A stretch of 64,000 nt of DNA from Thinopyrum elongatum (Eukaryota; Streptophyta; Magnoliopsida; Poales; Poaceae). The stretch lies in NCBI GenBank assembly GCA_011799875.1, contig JAAAXO010000338.1, positions 821,937 to 885,936 of the forward strand, written 5' to 3'. The notes below the pieces were generated by a model. The model searched no databases. It saw nothing but the letters and a program-made list of their open reading frames with translations, and had not been told where the DNA came from. The first letter of the stretch is position 1. Each line of letters starts with the position of its first letter. This document shows positions 9,464-20,704 of this stretch, piece by piece. The position numbers and the translations under genes are program-made.

Positions 9464-10971
9464 ATGATGGATAGGCCAAGTTCTTCGGCGAACCCACTCT
9501 TCGAGGAGCAAGATGATGAACGCGACTACGTCACCAAGAACCACTTCTTCTTCGCCCAACGAGCTCTCCATCTCGAAAGTGAAGCTTTAGGTGATCGCAT
9601 TGAGCAACTCGCCACCGACCTACGCCAATCGGAAGAAAGACAACGGGACTACCTCGACACCAAGCTCACCACACAAATGGAAGCGCAACATGATTGTGAG
9701 CCGCGTGCCTTCCACCACTTCTTCAGCAAGACGACGCCACTCAAGTCGCCACTCTTTGACCTACTCTTCCTACGATGCAAGTCCTCCTCGAGCTCGTTCT
9801 CATCGACGTGATGACCCTCAAGATCGCCAAGCTCAAGAAAATCCATTCCATGGCAATGGTTTGCAAGACCGAGTCCGAGCACGTGAAAGGGCGAGACGCC
9901 AAGCACAAGACACTGAGGACCAAGAACAACTTCCACAACATCCACGTCAAGTACCTCAAGACGGCGACACAATTCGACAACAACAAAGACGTCGTGAGGA
10001 ACAAGCCCTCGAAGCACAATGCGCACTTCGCGAGGCCACTCGAGCCATCGCCGACCGCAACTGTCAAGTACTTGAACAAGAAGAAGCACTTCGCCAAGAA
10101 CGACAAGATGAAGCCGCTCGACGTGAAGAGCAACAAGAAAGAAGAAACCGGGCACACATGCCTCGACCTCATCGGCAAGTCCTTCAAGAGGAGCATGACA
10201 ATGAAGATCCTCCTCCACGCCAAGTGTGACAACACCATCGTCCACATGATGAAGAACTACACTACGACAAGCTCAAGTTCACCATGCCCAAGTTCTCGAA
10301 AGCATCGATCTCAAAGAATATCTCTCATGGGCATTGAAAGTCGACAAGATATTCTGTCTTCACAACTATGAAGAGGAGAAGAAAATTGCCATGGCATCCC
10401 TCAAGTTTCAAGACTACATCCTCATTTGGTGGGAACAAGTGCTCGCAAGACGACGAGAGAGAGGCGAACCTCCAATCACGACTTGGACACAAATGAAGGA
10501 TGTCATGAGAGCTCGCTTCGTGCCTACACATTACACCCGCGATCTCTTCAAGAAGTTACAACTTCTCAAGCAAGGCACGAAGACGGTGGAAGAATACTAC
10601 CAAGAGATGGATATTGCCATGATACGAGCCAATGTCAAGGAATATGACGAGCAAACCATGGCACGCTTCTTGAACAGCCTCAATCACCCAATAAAGAAGA
10701 TTGCCGATTTCCAACCCTACTCCAACCTTCTCGAGCTAGTTCATCAAGCGACCAAGGCCGAGCGACAAGTACAAGATGACTTTAAATACGCCAACTACTC
10801 TTCCAAGACCTACGGCTCATACACTCAAGCTCCAACGACTTCGGCACCTCCTACCTCAACTAGAGCATCACCAAGCACCGACGACAAGTCAAGTTATAAG
10901 AAACCTTCGACTTCTTCAAGTCGTCCTCCTACTATAAGCAACTTCAAGCCGAGAGCTTCATCATCATCGAC
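9464..10971 (+). pseudogene. gag: Broken gag of a non-CRM Ty3/gypsy retrotransposon
   Basis: The N-terminus starts at ATG 9464/9467 (MDRPSSSANPLFEEQ) with a charged coiled-coil-like segment. The reading then shifts frame around 9700-9800 into an Arg/Gln/Glu-rich segment (RREEQQERRNRAHMPRP). It shifts back near 10250-10334 into a typical Gag capsid region: LKFQDYILIWWEQVL, WTQMKDVMRARFVP, LLKQGTKTVEEYYQEMD and FLNSLNHPIK. Two frame changes make it a pseudogene. It is cut at 10971 by a CRM LTR, so protease and pol are absent. The sequence differs clearly from both CRM-type Gags here, so this is older host sequence caught between CRM insertions. Confidence 0.75.
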
Positions 10972-11893
10972 TGATAGAGGCGAGGGTGTCCCGATCTTTC
11001 GATGAGATGATAGCTATCGTTTTTGGTGGAGTAGACTTTGACGATCCGACTACGAACGTGCGAGGACGTCGCGCCTTAGCAATCGCTAAACCAACTCCGA
11101 GAGGTTATTGACCACGCCGGAGCACAATCAACCTGACCACGAGGGTCTATCTCCTGCAAACAAACGAAGAACAAGCAAGAAACTAAGATTTGCAATCTGG
11201 ATATTGCGAATATAAGATGAAAGCTTTATTGATCAAGGTGGGGTTCTGTGACGTCTTGGTCTGGTCGTTGAACACAAACGAAGTACGCGAAGTTGCAGCT
11301 ATGGCGAACTTTTAATCTAAACAAAACCCAAAGTCTAAACGGTGCCCTAAGGGCTGTATATATGGAGAAAGAGGGGGGGAATTTCGTGGCCCTTGAAGGA
11401 GGGGTCCGAAACCAACCCTATCTCTTGTTTCCCCACACATACGGACTCTAAAAACAGCCTATACTCAAGTATTTCGAAATTACATGGGCCTGGCCCAAAA
11501 ATAAGGTGGCGTAGCACCTAAAATAAGCTATGGACGAAATTTATGAAGAGGCATCTTGTATATTTCGTTCATGTCCTTGTAGGTCATCACGGAGGCTTCA
11601 AAGTGCTTAAATATGCACTAGAAACGCCATTCTGGATCCCTTCACGCACGCCTTCATCTCCATGCTTGATCCTGCTCCAGTGTTCATCCCTCTTGTCCAT
11701 GCTAGGCCCTTCATTAGTAATCAATACAAATGTATCTAATTTAGGAAGCATCATATTCTCATGAACATTAGAATCATTACCCAGAAACGAAAGTACCTGA
11801 TAATTTAATTGGCGTGCGCGAGCTCTAGTAATTGGTCCAGTATATGTAGCAGTGGGAGCTGTGGGTGTAACAACGGTATTGATGTCCTCATCA
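10972..11893 (-). repeat. CRM LTR, class A1, divergent sub-lineage (922 bp)
   Basis: It has full TGATAG...CATCA termini. It carries private U3 variants (GGTGGCGTAGCACC, GAGAAAGAGG, a different stretch at 11570-11650) that reappear only in the LTR at 63433-64000. It is followed by a polypurine-tract complement and pol, so it is a 3' LTR. Confidence 0.92.
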
Positions 11894-13889
11894 TCCTCCC
11901 CTTCTTGAAATGAAGTCGTCCTCGACGGAAGCTCATTTTCCTCACCCAAATAAGGCTTCAAATCTGCAATGTTAAAAGTGGGACTAACCCCAAAATCTGC
12001 TGGCAGCTCAAGTTTGTATGCATTATCATTTATTTTCTCTAACACCTTAAAAGGACCATCAGCACATGGCATTAGCTTTGACTTGCGCAAATCAGGAAAC
12101 CTATCCTTATGCAAATGTAACCAAACAAGATCTCCAGGTGCAAAGACAACATGTTTTCTACCCTTATCTCCAGCAAGTTTATATTTAGCATTCATGCGCT
12201 CAATATTTTCCTTAGTTAACTCATGCATTTTTAAGATCAATTCAGCACGTTGTTTAGCATCAAAATTAACCTTCTCCGAAGATGGAAGAGGCAACAAATC
12301 AATGGGTGCATGAGGTAGGAAACCATACACAATTTCAAAAGGGCACATCTTAGTAGTAGAATGCAAGGAACGATTATAAGCAAATTCAATATGAGGCAGG
12401 CATTCTTCCCACATTTTCTTATTATTCTTCAAAACAGCCCTAAGCATAGTAGACAATGTTCTATTGACTACTTCAGTTTGTCCATCAGTTTGGGGGTGAC
12501 AAGTAGTACTAAAAAGCAGTTTAGTCCCCAACTTAGCCCATAAACATCTCCAAAAGTGGCTAAGAAATTTGGTATCACGATCTGAAACAATAGTATTTGG
12601 CACACCATGCAAGCGAATAATTTCACGAAAGAACAAATCAGCAACATTAGCAGCATCATCGCTTTTATGACATGGTATAAAGTCTGCCATTTTCGAGAAC
12701 CTATCCACGACAACAAATATGCTATCCCTCCCCTTCTTTGTTCGAGGTAAACCCAAAACAAAGTCCATAGATATATCCTCCCATGGAACACTAGGTACAG
12801 GCAAAGGCATATATAAACCATGAGGATTGAGTCGTGACTTAGCTTTTTGACATGTAGTGCAGCGAGCAACAAAGCGCTCAACATCCCGTCTCATCTTTGG
12901 CCAAAAGAAATGTGTAGCAAGTACATCCTCCGTCTTCTTTACGCCAAAGTGTCCCATTAATCCTCCTCCATGCGCCTCCTGCAACAACAAAAGACGAACA
13001 GAGCTAGCTGGAATGCATAGCTTGTTAGCACGAAAAACAAATCCATCGTTAACGACAAACTTGTTCCATGTTCTCCCTTCTTTACAATTCTGCAATACAT
13101 CTTTAAATTCAGCATCATGCACATATTGATCTTTGATGGTCTCCAAACCAAATATTTTAAAGTCAAGTTGTGAAAGCATAGTATAACGACGAGACAAAGC
13201 ATCAGCAATAACATTTTCTTTACCCTTCTTGTGTTTAATGACATATGGGAAAGTCTCAATAAATTCAACCCATTTAGCATGTCTACGGTTCAGTTTGGCT
13301 TGACTTTTAATATGTTTCAAAGATTCATGATCAGAATGAATAACAAATTCTTTGGGCCATAAATAATGTTGCCATGTTTCCAAAGTCCGAACAAGAGCAT
13401 ATAATTCCTTATCATAAGTAGAGTAATTCAGACTAGGCCCACTAAATTTTTCAGAAAAGTATGCAACAGGTTTGCCATCTTGTAATAACACACCTCCTAA
13501 TCCAATTCCACTAGCATCACATTCAAGCTCAAAAGTCTTATTAAAATCAGGAAGTTGGAGTAAAGGAGCATGTGTTAACTTATCTTTCAACACCATGAAG
13601 GCTTCTTCCTGTGCGGTACCCCAAACAAAAGGCACATCCTTCTTTGTAAGCTCGTTGAGAGGTGCAGCAATGGTACTGAAATCTCTCACAAAACGCCTAT
13701 AGAAACTAGCGAGGCCAAGGAAACTCCTCACTTGTGTGACCGTTTTGGGCTGCGGCCAACTCTCAATAGCTTCAATCTTGGCTTTATCAACTTCAATTCC
13801 CTGTGGAGTAACAACATAGCCAAGAAAAGATACTCGGTCGGTGCAAAAGGTGCACTTCCCAAGGTTACCAAACAAACGTGCATCACGTA
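11587..13889 (-). pseudogene. pol: CRM pol, 5'-truncated (RT end, RNase H, integrase, LTR-encoded tail)
   Basis: One open minus-strand frame of ~760 codons runs from the end of RT ([10 protein letters not shown]) through RNase H ([21 protein letters not shown]). It continues into integrase: HHCC finger (HGGGLMGH with CTTC), then [15 protein letters not shown] and TDGQTEVVN for D,D35E, and GPFKVLEK. It then reads into the LTR ([15 protein letters not shown]) and stops at 11587. Gag, protease and most of RT are gone because the left-hand LTR of another copy sits at 13890. The integrase catalytic residues are intact, but the protein cannot be made as a polyprotein. Confidence 0.88.
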
Positions 13890-14811
13890 TGATAGAGGCG
13901 AGGGTGTCCCGATCTTTCGATGAGATGATAGCTATCGTTTTTGGTGGAGTAGACTTTGACGATCCGACTACGAACGTGCGAGGACGTCGCGCCTTAGCAA
14001 TCGCTAAACCAACTTCGAGAGGTTATTGACCACGCCGGAGCACAATCAACCTGACCACGAGGGTCTATCTCCTGCAAGCAAACGAAGAACAAGCAAGAAA
14101 CTAAGATTTGCAATCTGGATATTGCGAATATAAGATGAAAGCTTTATTGATCAAGGTGGGGTTCTGTGACGTCTTGGTCTGGTCGTTGAACACAAACGAA
14201 GTACGCGAAGTTGCAGCTATGGCGAACTTTTAATCTAAACAAAACCCATAGTCTAAACGGTGCCCTAAGGGCTGTATATATGGAGGAAGAGGAGGGGATT
14301 TCGTGGCCCTTGAAGGAGGGGTCCGAAACCAACCCTATCTCTTGTTTCCCCACACATACGGACTCTAAAAACAGCCTATACTCAAGTATTTCGAAATTAC
14401 ATGGGCCTGGCCCAATAATAAGGTGACGCAGCACCTATAATAGCCTCTGGACGAAATTTATGAAGTGACATCTTGTATATTTCGTCCAAGGCTTCCTGCA
14501 CTCATTATGGTGGCTTCAAAGTCCTGAAATCATCACTTGTAACTCCGTTCTTGTTCCCCTTGTGCATGCCATCATCTCCATGCTTGAACTTGCTCCAAGG
14601 TTCCTCTTTCTTGTCCAAGCTAGGCCCTTCATTTGTAAGCAAAACAAATGTATCCAATTTAGGCAGCATCATATTCTCATGAACTTTAGCATCATTACCA
14701 AGAAACGAAAGTACCTGATATTTTAATTGGCGTGCGCGAGCTCTAGTAATTGGTCCAGTATGTATAGAAGCAGGGGTTGTGGGTGTAACAATGGTATTGA
14801 TGTCCTCATCA
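13890..14811 (-). repeat. CRM LTR, class A1 (922 bp)
   Basis: It starts TGATAGAGGCG at 13890, directly after pol (ACGTA), and ends CATCA at 14811, followed by the polypurine-tract complement. It is therefore a 3' LTR of a minus-strand element of which only 53 bp of interior remain. Confidence 0.93.
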
Positions 14812-14864
14812 TCCTCCCCTTCTTGAAATGAAGTCGTCCTCGACGGAAGCTCATCTTCCTCACC
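14812..14864 (-). pseudogene. 53-bp stub of CRM pol 3' end with polypurine tract
   Basis: It contains the polypurine-tract complement (TCCTCCCCTTCTT) and codons for [13 protein letters not shown]. It is cut at 14865 by another LTR terminus. Confidence 0.85.
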
Positions 14865-15339
14865 TGATAGAGGCGGGGGTGTCCCGATCTTTCGATGAGA
14901 TGATAGCTACCGATTTGGTGGAGTCGACTTTGATGATCCGACTACAAACGTGCACGACGTTGCGCCTTAGCAATCGCTAAACCAATCTCCCGAGGTTACT
15001 GACGATGCTGAAAGCACGATCAGCCTGACCACGAAGGTCTATTCCTGCACGCAATCGAAGAACAAGCAAGAATATGATAATGCAATCTGAATATTGCGAA
15101 TATAGATGAAGTATTGATAAAGGTGGGGATCCGAAAGCGGTCTTGGTCTGGTCGTTGGACACAAACGAAGTACACGAAGTTGCAATGGCTAACTTTTAAC
15201 TAAACAAATCCCAAGGAAAAAGCTACTAGATGGATCTACTTATATAGGAGCAAGGGGTGGTGGCCAAGGAGGTGGGAGGATGTCCCAAGGCAGCCTAAAA
15301 CTAACCCTAGGTCGTACAAGGCTCATGGGCCCAAGTGGA
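14865..15339 (-). repeat. CRM LTR, class B2, truncated in U3
   Basis: It starts TGATAGAGGCGGGG and keeps type-2 R-U5 and the proximal U3-B with its TATA box, then stops after CCAAGTGGA. The outer ~507 bp of U3 are missing, replaced by a plus-strand A2 LTR. The two LTRs therefore face away from each other at 15339/15340. Confidence 0.9.
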
Positions 15340-16251
15340 TGATGAGGACATCAATACCATTGTTACACCCACAGCCCCTACTTCTATACATACTGGACCA
15401 ATTACTAGAGCTCGCGCACGTCAATTAAAATATCAGGTACTTTCGTTTCTTGGTAATGATTCTAAAGTTCATGAGAATATGATGCTGCCTAAATTGGATA
15501 CATTTGTTTTGCTTACAAATGAAGAGCCTAGCTTGGACAAGAAAGAGGAACCTTGGAGCAAGTTCAAGCATGGAGATGATGGCATGCACAAGGGGAACAA
15601 GAACGGAGTTACAAGTGATGATTTCAGGACTTTGAAGCCACCATAATGAGTGCAGGAAGCCTTGGACGAAATATACAAGATGTCACTTCATAAATTTCGT
15701 CCAGAGGCTATTATAGGTGCTGCGTCACCTTATTATTGGGCCAGGCCCATGTAATTTCGAAATACTTGAGTATAGGCTGTTTTTAGAGTCCGTATGTGTG
15801 GGGAAACAAGAGATAGGGTTGGTTTCGGACCCCTCCTTCAAGGGCCACGAAATCCTCTCCTCTTCCTCCATATATACAGCCCTTAGGGCACCGTTTAGAC
15901 TTTGGGATTTGTTTAGTTAAAAGTTAGCCATTGCAACTTCGTGTACTTCGTTTGTGTCCAACGACCAGACCAAGACCGCTTTCGGATCCCCACCATTATC
16001 AATACTTCATCTATATTCGCAATATTCAGATTGCATTATCATATTCTTGCTTGTTCTTCGATTGCGTGCAGGAATAGACCTTCGTGGTCAGGTTGATCGT
16101 GCTTCCAGCATCGTCAGTAACCTCAGGAGATTGGTTTAGCGATTGCTAAGGCGCAACGTCGTGCACGTTTGTAGTCGGATCGTCAAAGTCGGCTCCACCA
16201 AATCGATAGTTACCATCTCATCGAAAGATCGGGACACCCTCGCCTCTATCA
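15340..16251 (+). repeat. CRM LTR, class A2 recombinant (912 bp)
   Basis: U3 is type A (TGGGCCAGGCCCA, TATATACAGCCC) and R-U5 is type 2 (GGGATTTGTTTAGTTAAAAG, CAGGAATAGACC). It is joined at 16251 to minus-strand gag-pol. Confidence 0.92.
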
Positions 16252-18424
16252 GACGTCAGCGAACTCCTGCAAAATGTTAGTGACCGCAGGAGGCAAAGAG
16301 GAAGGCACGTCCTCGAATGAAAATAACGCCTCTTTGCACACAAAAGCATAGCAAACAGAATTGCTGAAATCTAGATCATCAATATCAGATTTGGTGGCAA
16401 GTAAGCATGCACTTTTCAATTTAATTTCAGAAGCAACACTAGATGGTTTATTATTAGGCTTCATTTGTTGCTCAAATTCTTTTGCCACAATCTGATTTTC
16501 ACTCTTATTTTTCTCCTGTTTTTCTTTACTAGCTCTATTAATATCATCTTTCAAAATAGAATCAGGAGTCATAGGAAGCAAAGTAATATGTTTATCCTTA
16601 TGAACAAGAGTATACTGATTGTTTCTACCATGGTGTACAGATTTTTTATCAAATTGCCATGGTCTACCAAGTAATAATGAACATGCTTGCATGGGTACCA
16701 CATCACAATCAACATAATCAGCATATGTAGAGATACTAAAATGCACACGAACAGTACGTGTTACCTTAACCTTGCCGCTGTTGTTGAACCATTGGATATA
16801 GTAAGGATGTGGATGTGGTCTTGTGGTGAGAGATAGCTTCTCCACCATCTCCATGCTAGCCAAGTTGTTGCAGCTCCCTCCATCTATGATGACGCGAACA
16901 GAACGTTCCTTCACAACTCCCTTTGTATGGAACAAATTATGCCTCTGATTTTGCTCAGCTTGTGTGACCTGCACACTCAAAACACGTTGAGCAACTAAAC
17001 ATTCATACCTGTCAGCATCTTCAAGAGCCATGTATTGCGTCTCATGATCAGAATCATCTCCACCGTGTTCTTCACTTGTAATAAGAGCCAAAGTCTCCTC
17101 ATCATAGTCACTAGCGGACTCATACCCACCATCCTCAGTAGCAATCATAACACGCGGAGATTGGCATTCTCTCGCATAATGACCTCTTCCCTTACAACGA
17201 CGACAAATAATATCATGTGTGTGCCCTGTTGATGCCATAGATGAAGAAGAGCTCTGGGCAGGCCCAGAAGGTGTACTCTTGGCAGATGGTGGTGGTGGTG
17301 CCTGTTTTCTTGTATCTCGGTTGGAATTGGCGGCTGAAGTCAGTGGTGCCGCAGTAGGACGTGTGGGGGTAGAGGAGGCACGCGGTGTCCATGATGAAGA
17401 TCGACCTGCAGAAAAATTAGTTCGCGCCAATGCCTGTCGATCCTGCACTTCACGTTCAGCTTTACAAGCAAGATGGAATAAACGAGTGATATTATTATAC
17501 TCCTTATACTCTAGAATGGTCTGAATCTCTCTATTTAATCCACCCATGAAACGTGCAAGCATAGCTTCATTCTCCTCAACAATACCACATCTAATCATGC
17601 CAGTTTGTAATTCCTGATAATATTCTTCTACAGAATTTTTTCCTTGTCTTAAGCGCTGCAATTTTTGAAGTAATTCACGTTGATAATATGGTGGAACCCA
17701 ACGAGTACGCATAGCAGTTTTCAAAGCAGCCCACGTAGCTGGAATAGGATATAATCTACAAAGTTCAGACCACCATACACATGCAAAACTAGTGAAAGCA
17801 CAAACAGCAGCAGCAACACGTCGTTCCTCGGGATATTGTAAACATGTAAAACGTTGTTCAGTTTCTAACTCCCAAGTAAGATATATATCAGGAACATATC
17901 TACCCTCGAATGGTGGAATATTCAATTTTAATTTAGGAAGATGGTCATGATCTCGTACCTGAAGTGGTGGTGCAGGCCTACCATTGTGATTATTTGCATG
18001 TGGACGACCTGGTGCTGGTGGTTGCACGTAGTTATGATTTTGATCAACCTCATCCTCATAATCGCCCGCGTAATCATCCTCCTCCTCGGCACCAGCAGCA
18101 GCAGGAGCAGGAGCCAAAGAAGCATCAACAGTAGGTACAGCAGCACCAGAAGTTTGGCCATCCTCAAGAGGAACACGCTTCGCTCGTCCGAACTGATTTG
18201 GAAGGGGGCGTTGTTGTTGTCGTTGCAGAGGTGCGACAGGTGCAGCCGGTGGTGGTTGGGGAAGACGCGTGAGCAATTCATTAAACTTGTTATCCAGCTT
18301 TGTCTCGAACGACTTCTCCATGCCATCTATCTTCTCCATGGCCTCTTCAAATCTGTTTAGCACATCTCCCACCTGGCCACTCATCATTTGCTGAAATTTA
18401 TCATGCAACTCCTTGTTCGTCATG
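16252..18424 (-). pseudogene. gag: CRM gag-protease, minus arm of an inverted duplication
   Basis: Minus-strand translation runs from MTNKELHDKFQQ through the Gag capsid region (FACVWWSELCRLYP, LRQGKNSVEEYYQEL, FMGGLNREIQ), the CCHC zinc knuckle (CRRCKGRGHYAREC) and the protease motif (VIIDGGSCNN), to ILQEFADV just before RT. The native start (MAGSQ) was lost at the palindrome junction near 18426. The 3' side ends at an LTR terminus. Confidence 0.9.
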
Positions 18425-20704
18425 TTTGCTGAAATTTAGGACTTTCTAGTAGTCTGTAGGATCATATTCTTGTGTGTTTCTATTGCTGCTAACCATGGCA
18501 GGATCACAAGCCGACGAGATTGACTGGGAGAACATGACGAACAAGGAGTTGCATGATAAATTTCAACAAATGATGAGTGGCCAGGTGGGAGATGTGCTAA
18601 ACAGATTTGAAGAGGCCATGGAGAAGATAGATGGCATGGAGAAGTCGTTCGAGACAAAGCTGGATAACAAGTTTAATGAATTGCTCACGCGTCTTCCCCA
18701 ACCACCACCGGCTGCACCTGTCGCACCTCTGCAACGACAACAACAACGCCCCCTTCCAAATCAGTTCGGACGAGCGAAGCGTGTTCCTCTTGAGGATGGC
18801 CAAACTTCTGGTGCTGCTGTACCTACTGTTGATGCTTCTTTGGCTTCTGCTCCTGCTGCTGCTGGTGCCGAGGAGGAGGATGATTACGCGGGCGATTATG
18901 AGGATGAGGTTGATCAAAATCATAACTACGTGCAACCACCAGCACCAGGTCGTCCACATGCAAATAATCACAATGGTAGGTCTGCACCACCACTTCAGGT
19001 ACGAGATCATGACCATCTTCCTAAATTAAAATTGAATATTCCACCATTCGAGGGTAGATATGTTCCTGATATATATCTTACTTGGGAGTTAGAAACTGAA
19101 CAACGTTTTACATGTTTACAATATCCCGAGGAACGACGTGTTGCTGCTGCTGTTTGTGCTTTCACTAGTTTTGCATGTGTATGGTGGTCTGAACTTTGTA
19201 GATTATATCCTATTCCAGCTACGTGGGCTGCTTTGAAAACTGCTATGCGTACTCGTTGGGTTCCACCATATTATCAACGTGAATTACTTCAAAAATTGCA
19301 GCGCTTAAGACAAGGAAAAAATTCTGTAGAAGAATATTATCAGGAATTACAAACTGGCATGATTAGATGTGGTATTGTTGAGGAGAATGAAGCTATGCTT
19401 GCACGTTTCATGGGTGGATTAAATAGAGAGATTCAGACCATTCTAGAGTATAAGGAGTATAATAATATCACTCGTTTATTCCATCTTGCTTGTAAAGCTG
19501 AACGTGAAGTGCAGGATCGACAGGCATTGGCGCGAACTAATTTTTCTACAGGTCGATCTTCATCATGGACACCGCGTGCCTCCTCTACTCCCACACGTCC
19601 AACTGCGGCACCACTGACTTCAGCCGCCAATTCCAACCAAGATATAAGAAAACAGGCACCACCACCACCATCTGCCAAGAGTACACCTTCTGGGCCTGCC
19701 CAGAGCTCTTCTTCATCTATGGCATCAACAGGGCACACACATGATATTATTTGTCGTCGTTGTAAGGGAAGAGGTCATTATGCGAGAGAATGCCAATCTC
19801 CGCGTGTTATGATTGCTACTGAGGATGGTGGGTATGAGTCCGCTAGTGACTATGATGAGGAGACTTTGGCTCTTATTACAAGTGAAGAACACGGTGGAGA
19901 TGATTCTGATCATGAGACGCAATACATGGCTCCTGAAGACGCTGACAGGTATGAATGTTTAGTTGCTCAACGTGTTTTGAGTGTGCAGGTCACACAAGCT
20001 GAGCAAAATCAGAGGCATAATTTGTTCCATACAAAGGGAGTTGTGAAGGAACGTTCTGTTCGCGTCATCATAGATGGAGGGAGCTGCAACAACTTGGCTA
20101 GCATGGAGATGGTGGAGAAGCTATCTCTCACCACAAGACCTCATCCACATCCTTACTATATCCAATGGTTCAACAACAGCGGCAAGGTTAAGGTAACACG
20201 TACTGTTCGTGTGCATTTTAGTATCTCTACATATGCTGATTATGTTGATTGTGATGTGGTACCCATGCAAGCATGTTCATTATTACTTGGTAGACCATGG
20301 CAATTTGATAAAAATTCTGTACACCATGGTAGAAACAATCAGTATACTCTTGTTCATAAGGATAAACATATTACTTTGCTTCCTATGACTCCTGATTCTA
20401 TTTTGAAAGATGATATTAATAGAGCTAGTAAAGCAAAACAGGAGAAAAATAAGAGTGAAAATCAGATTGTGGCAAAAAATTTGAGCAACAAATGAAGCCT
20501 AATAATAAACCATCTAGTGTTGCTTCTGAAATTAAATTGAAAAGTGCATGCTTACTTGCCACCAAATCTGATATTGATGATCTAGATTTCAGCAATTCTG
20601 TTTGCTATGCTTTTGTGTGCAAAGAGGCGTTATTTTCATTCGAGGACGTGCCTTCCTCTTTGCCTCCTGCGGTCACTAACATTTTGCAGGAGTTCGCTGA
20701 CGTC
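16252..20704. repeat. Large inverted repeat (arms 2.17 kb, spacer ~104 bp)
   Basis: The left arm 16252-18426 is the reverse complement of the right arm 18531-20704, with only scattered substitutions. The arms differ by one base in length, which is the frameshift deletion near 20478. The centre (18427-18440) is filler: TGCTGAAATTTA, copied from 18389-18400, plus GG. This is the signature of templated end joining. Confidence 0.88.

Noticed and set aside
9649..10247. Minus-strand frames opposite the non-CRM gag
   Set aside because: They are shadows of the GC-rich, Arg/Gln-coding plus-strand gag; no domain is recognisable.
15469..15678. Recurring 69-codon frame ([14 protein letters not shown])
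   Set aside because: It is antisense to the LTR-encoded Pol C-terminus, and its low-complexity amino acids follow the sense codons.
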